From NCBI GenBank assembly GCA_902494515.1, contig CABUTS010000069.1, positions 1 to 14,348 on the forward strand: a DNA stretch of 14,348 nt. The letters are read 5' to 3'. The notes under the pieces are model-generated. The model was given only the letters and a program-made list of their open reading frames with translations, searched no databases and was not told where the DNA came from. Of the stretch, positions 14,306 through 14,348 are shown piece by piece. The first letter of the stretch is position 1. The number at the start of each line of letters is the position of its first letter. Both the position numbers and the translations under genes were made by a program. The stretch is from an uncultured Muribaculaceae bacterium (lineage in GTDB: Bacteria; Bacteroidota; Bacteroidia; Bacteroidales; Muribaculaceae).

Positions 14306-14348
14306 TTTAGTTGAAAACGCTGCCGATAAGTTACGAAGTGCAACCAAA

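Overview
The window looks like chromosomal DNA of a Bacteroidota bacterium, most likely order Bacteroidales. Three things point there: a giant SprA/Sov-type type IX secretion translocon gene, promoter boxes of the Bacteroidetes primary-sigma type (TTTG, about 20 bases, then TAnnTTTG), and start codons preceded by A-rich sequence instead of Shine-Dalgarno motifs. The high GC content would fit a Muribaculaceae-like gut lineage, but that family call is an inference without a database search.

Layout from left to right. A long minus-strand block begins at 10764 and runs down to 12. It opens with two tandem small YtxH-type membrane proteins, followed by two hairpins, a small two-helix Holin-X-like membrane protein, and a 96-residue basic protein translationally coupled to it. 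Next comes prmA (ribosomal protein L11 methyltransferase) with its own promoter, then the initiator tRNA-fMet gene with its own promoter and terminator, and finally ruvA and sprA. The sprA gene (about 2,500 codons) occupies half of the window. On the plus strand, uvrA (948 codons) is transcribed divergently from the ytxH genes from a promoter at about 11015-11046. It ends in a 79-base pure pyrimidine tract. A further consensus promoter at 14223-14254, followed by a leader hairpin, fires rightwards into a gene outside the window.

How the genes work together. Most are housekeeping: nucleotide excision repair (uvrA), Holliday junction processing (ruvA), ribosomal protein methylation (prmA) and translation initiation (tRNA-fMet). 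SprA is the outer-membrane channel of the type IX secretion system. The least understood part is the four-gene cassette at 9520-10764. Its composition (glycine-zipper membrane tail proteins, a Holin-X protein and a short basic partner) parallels the enterobacterial yqjD-yqjE-yqjK envelope cassette, and it lacks the usual promoter box. It is the best candidate for a poorly described system here.

Points that stand out: sprA has no ATG start and is separated from ruvA by a strong hairpin; the first UvrA zinc module has lost half its cysteines; a 10-base-arm inverted repeat overlaps the uvrA promoter; and both large genes end in C/T-only tracts after the stop codon.
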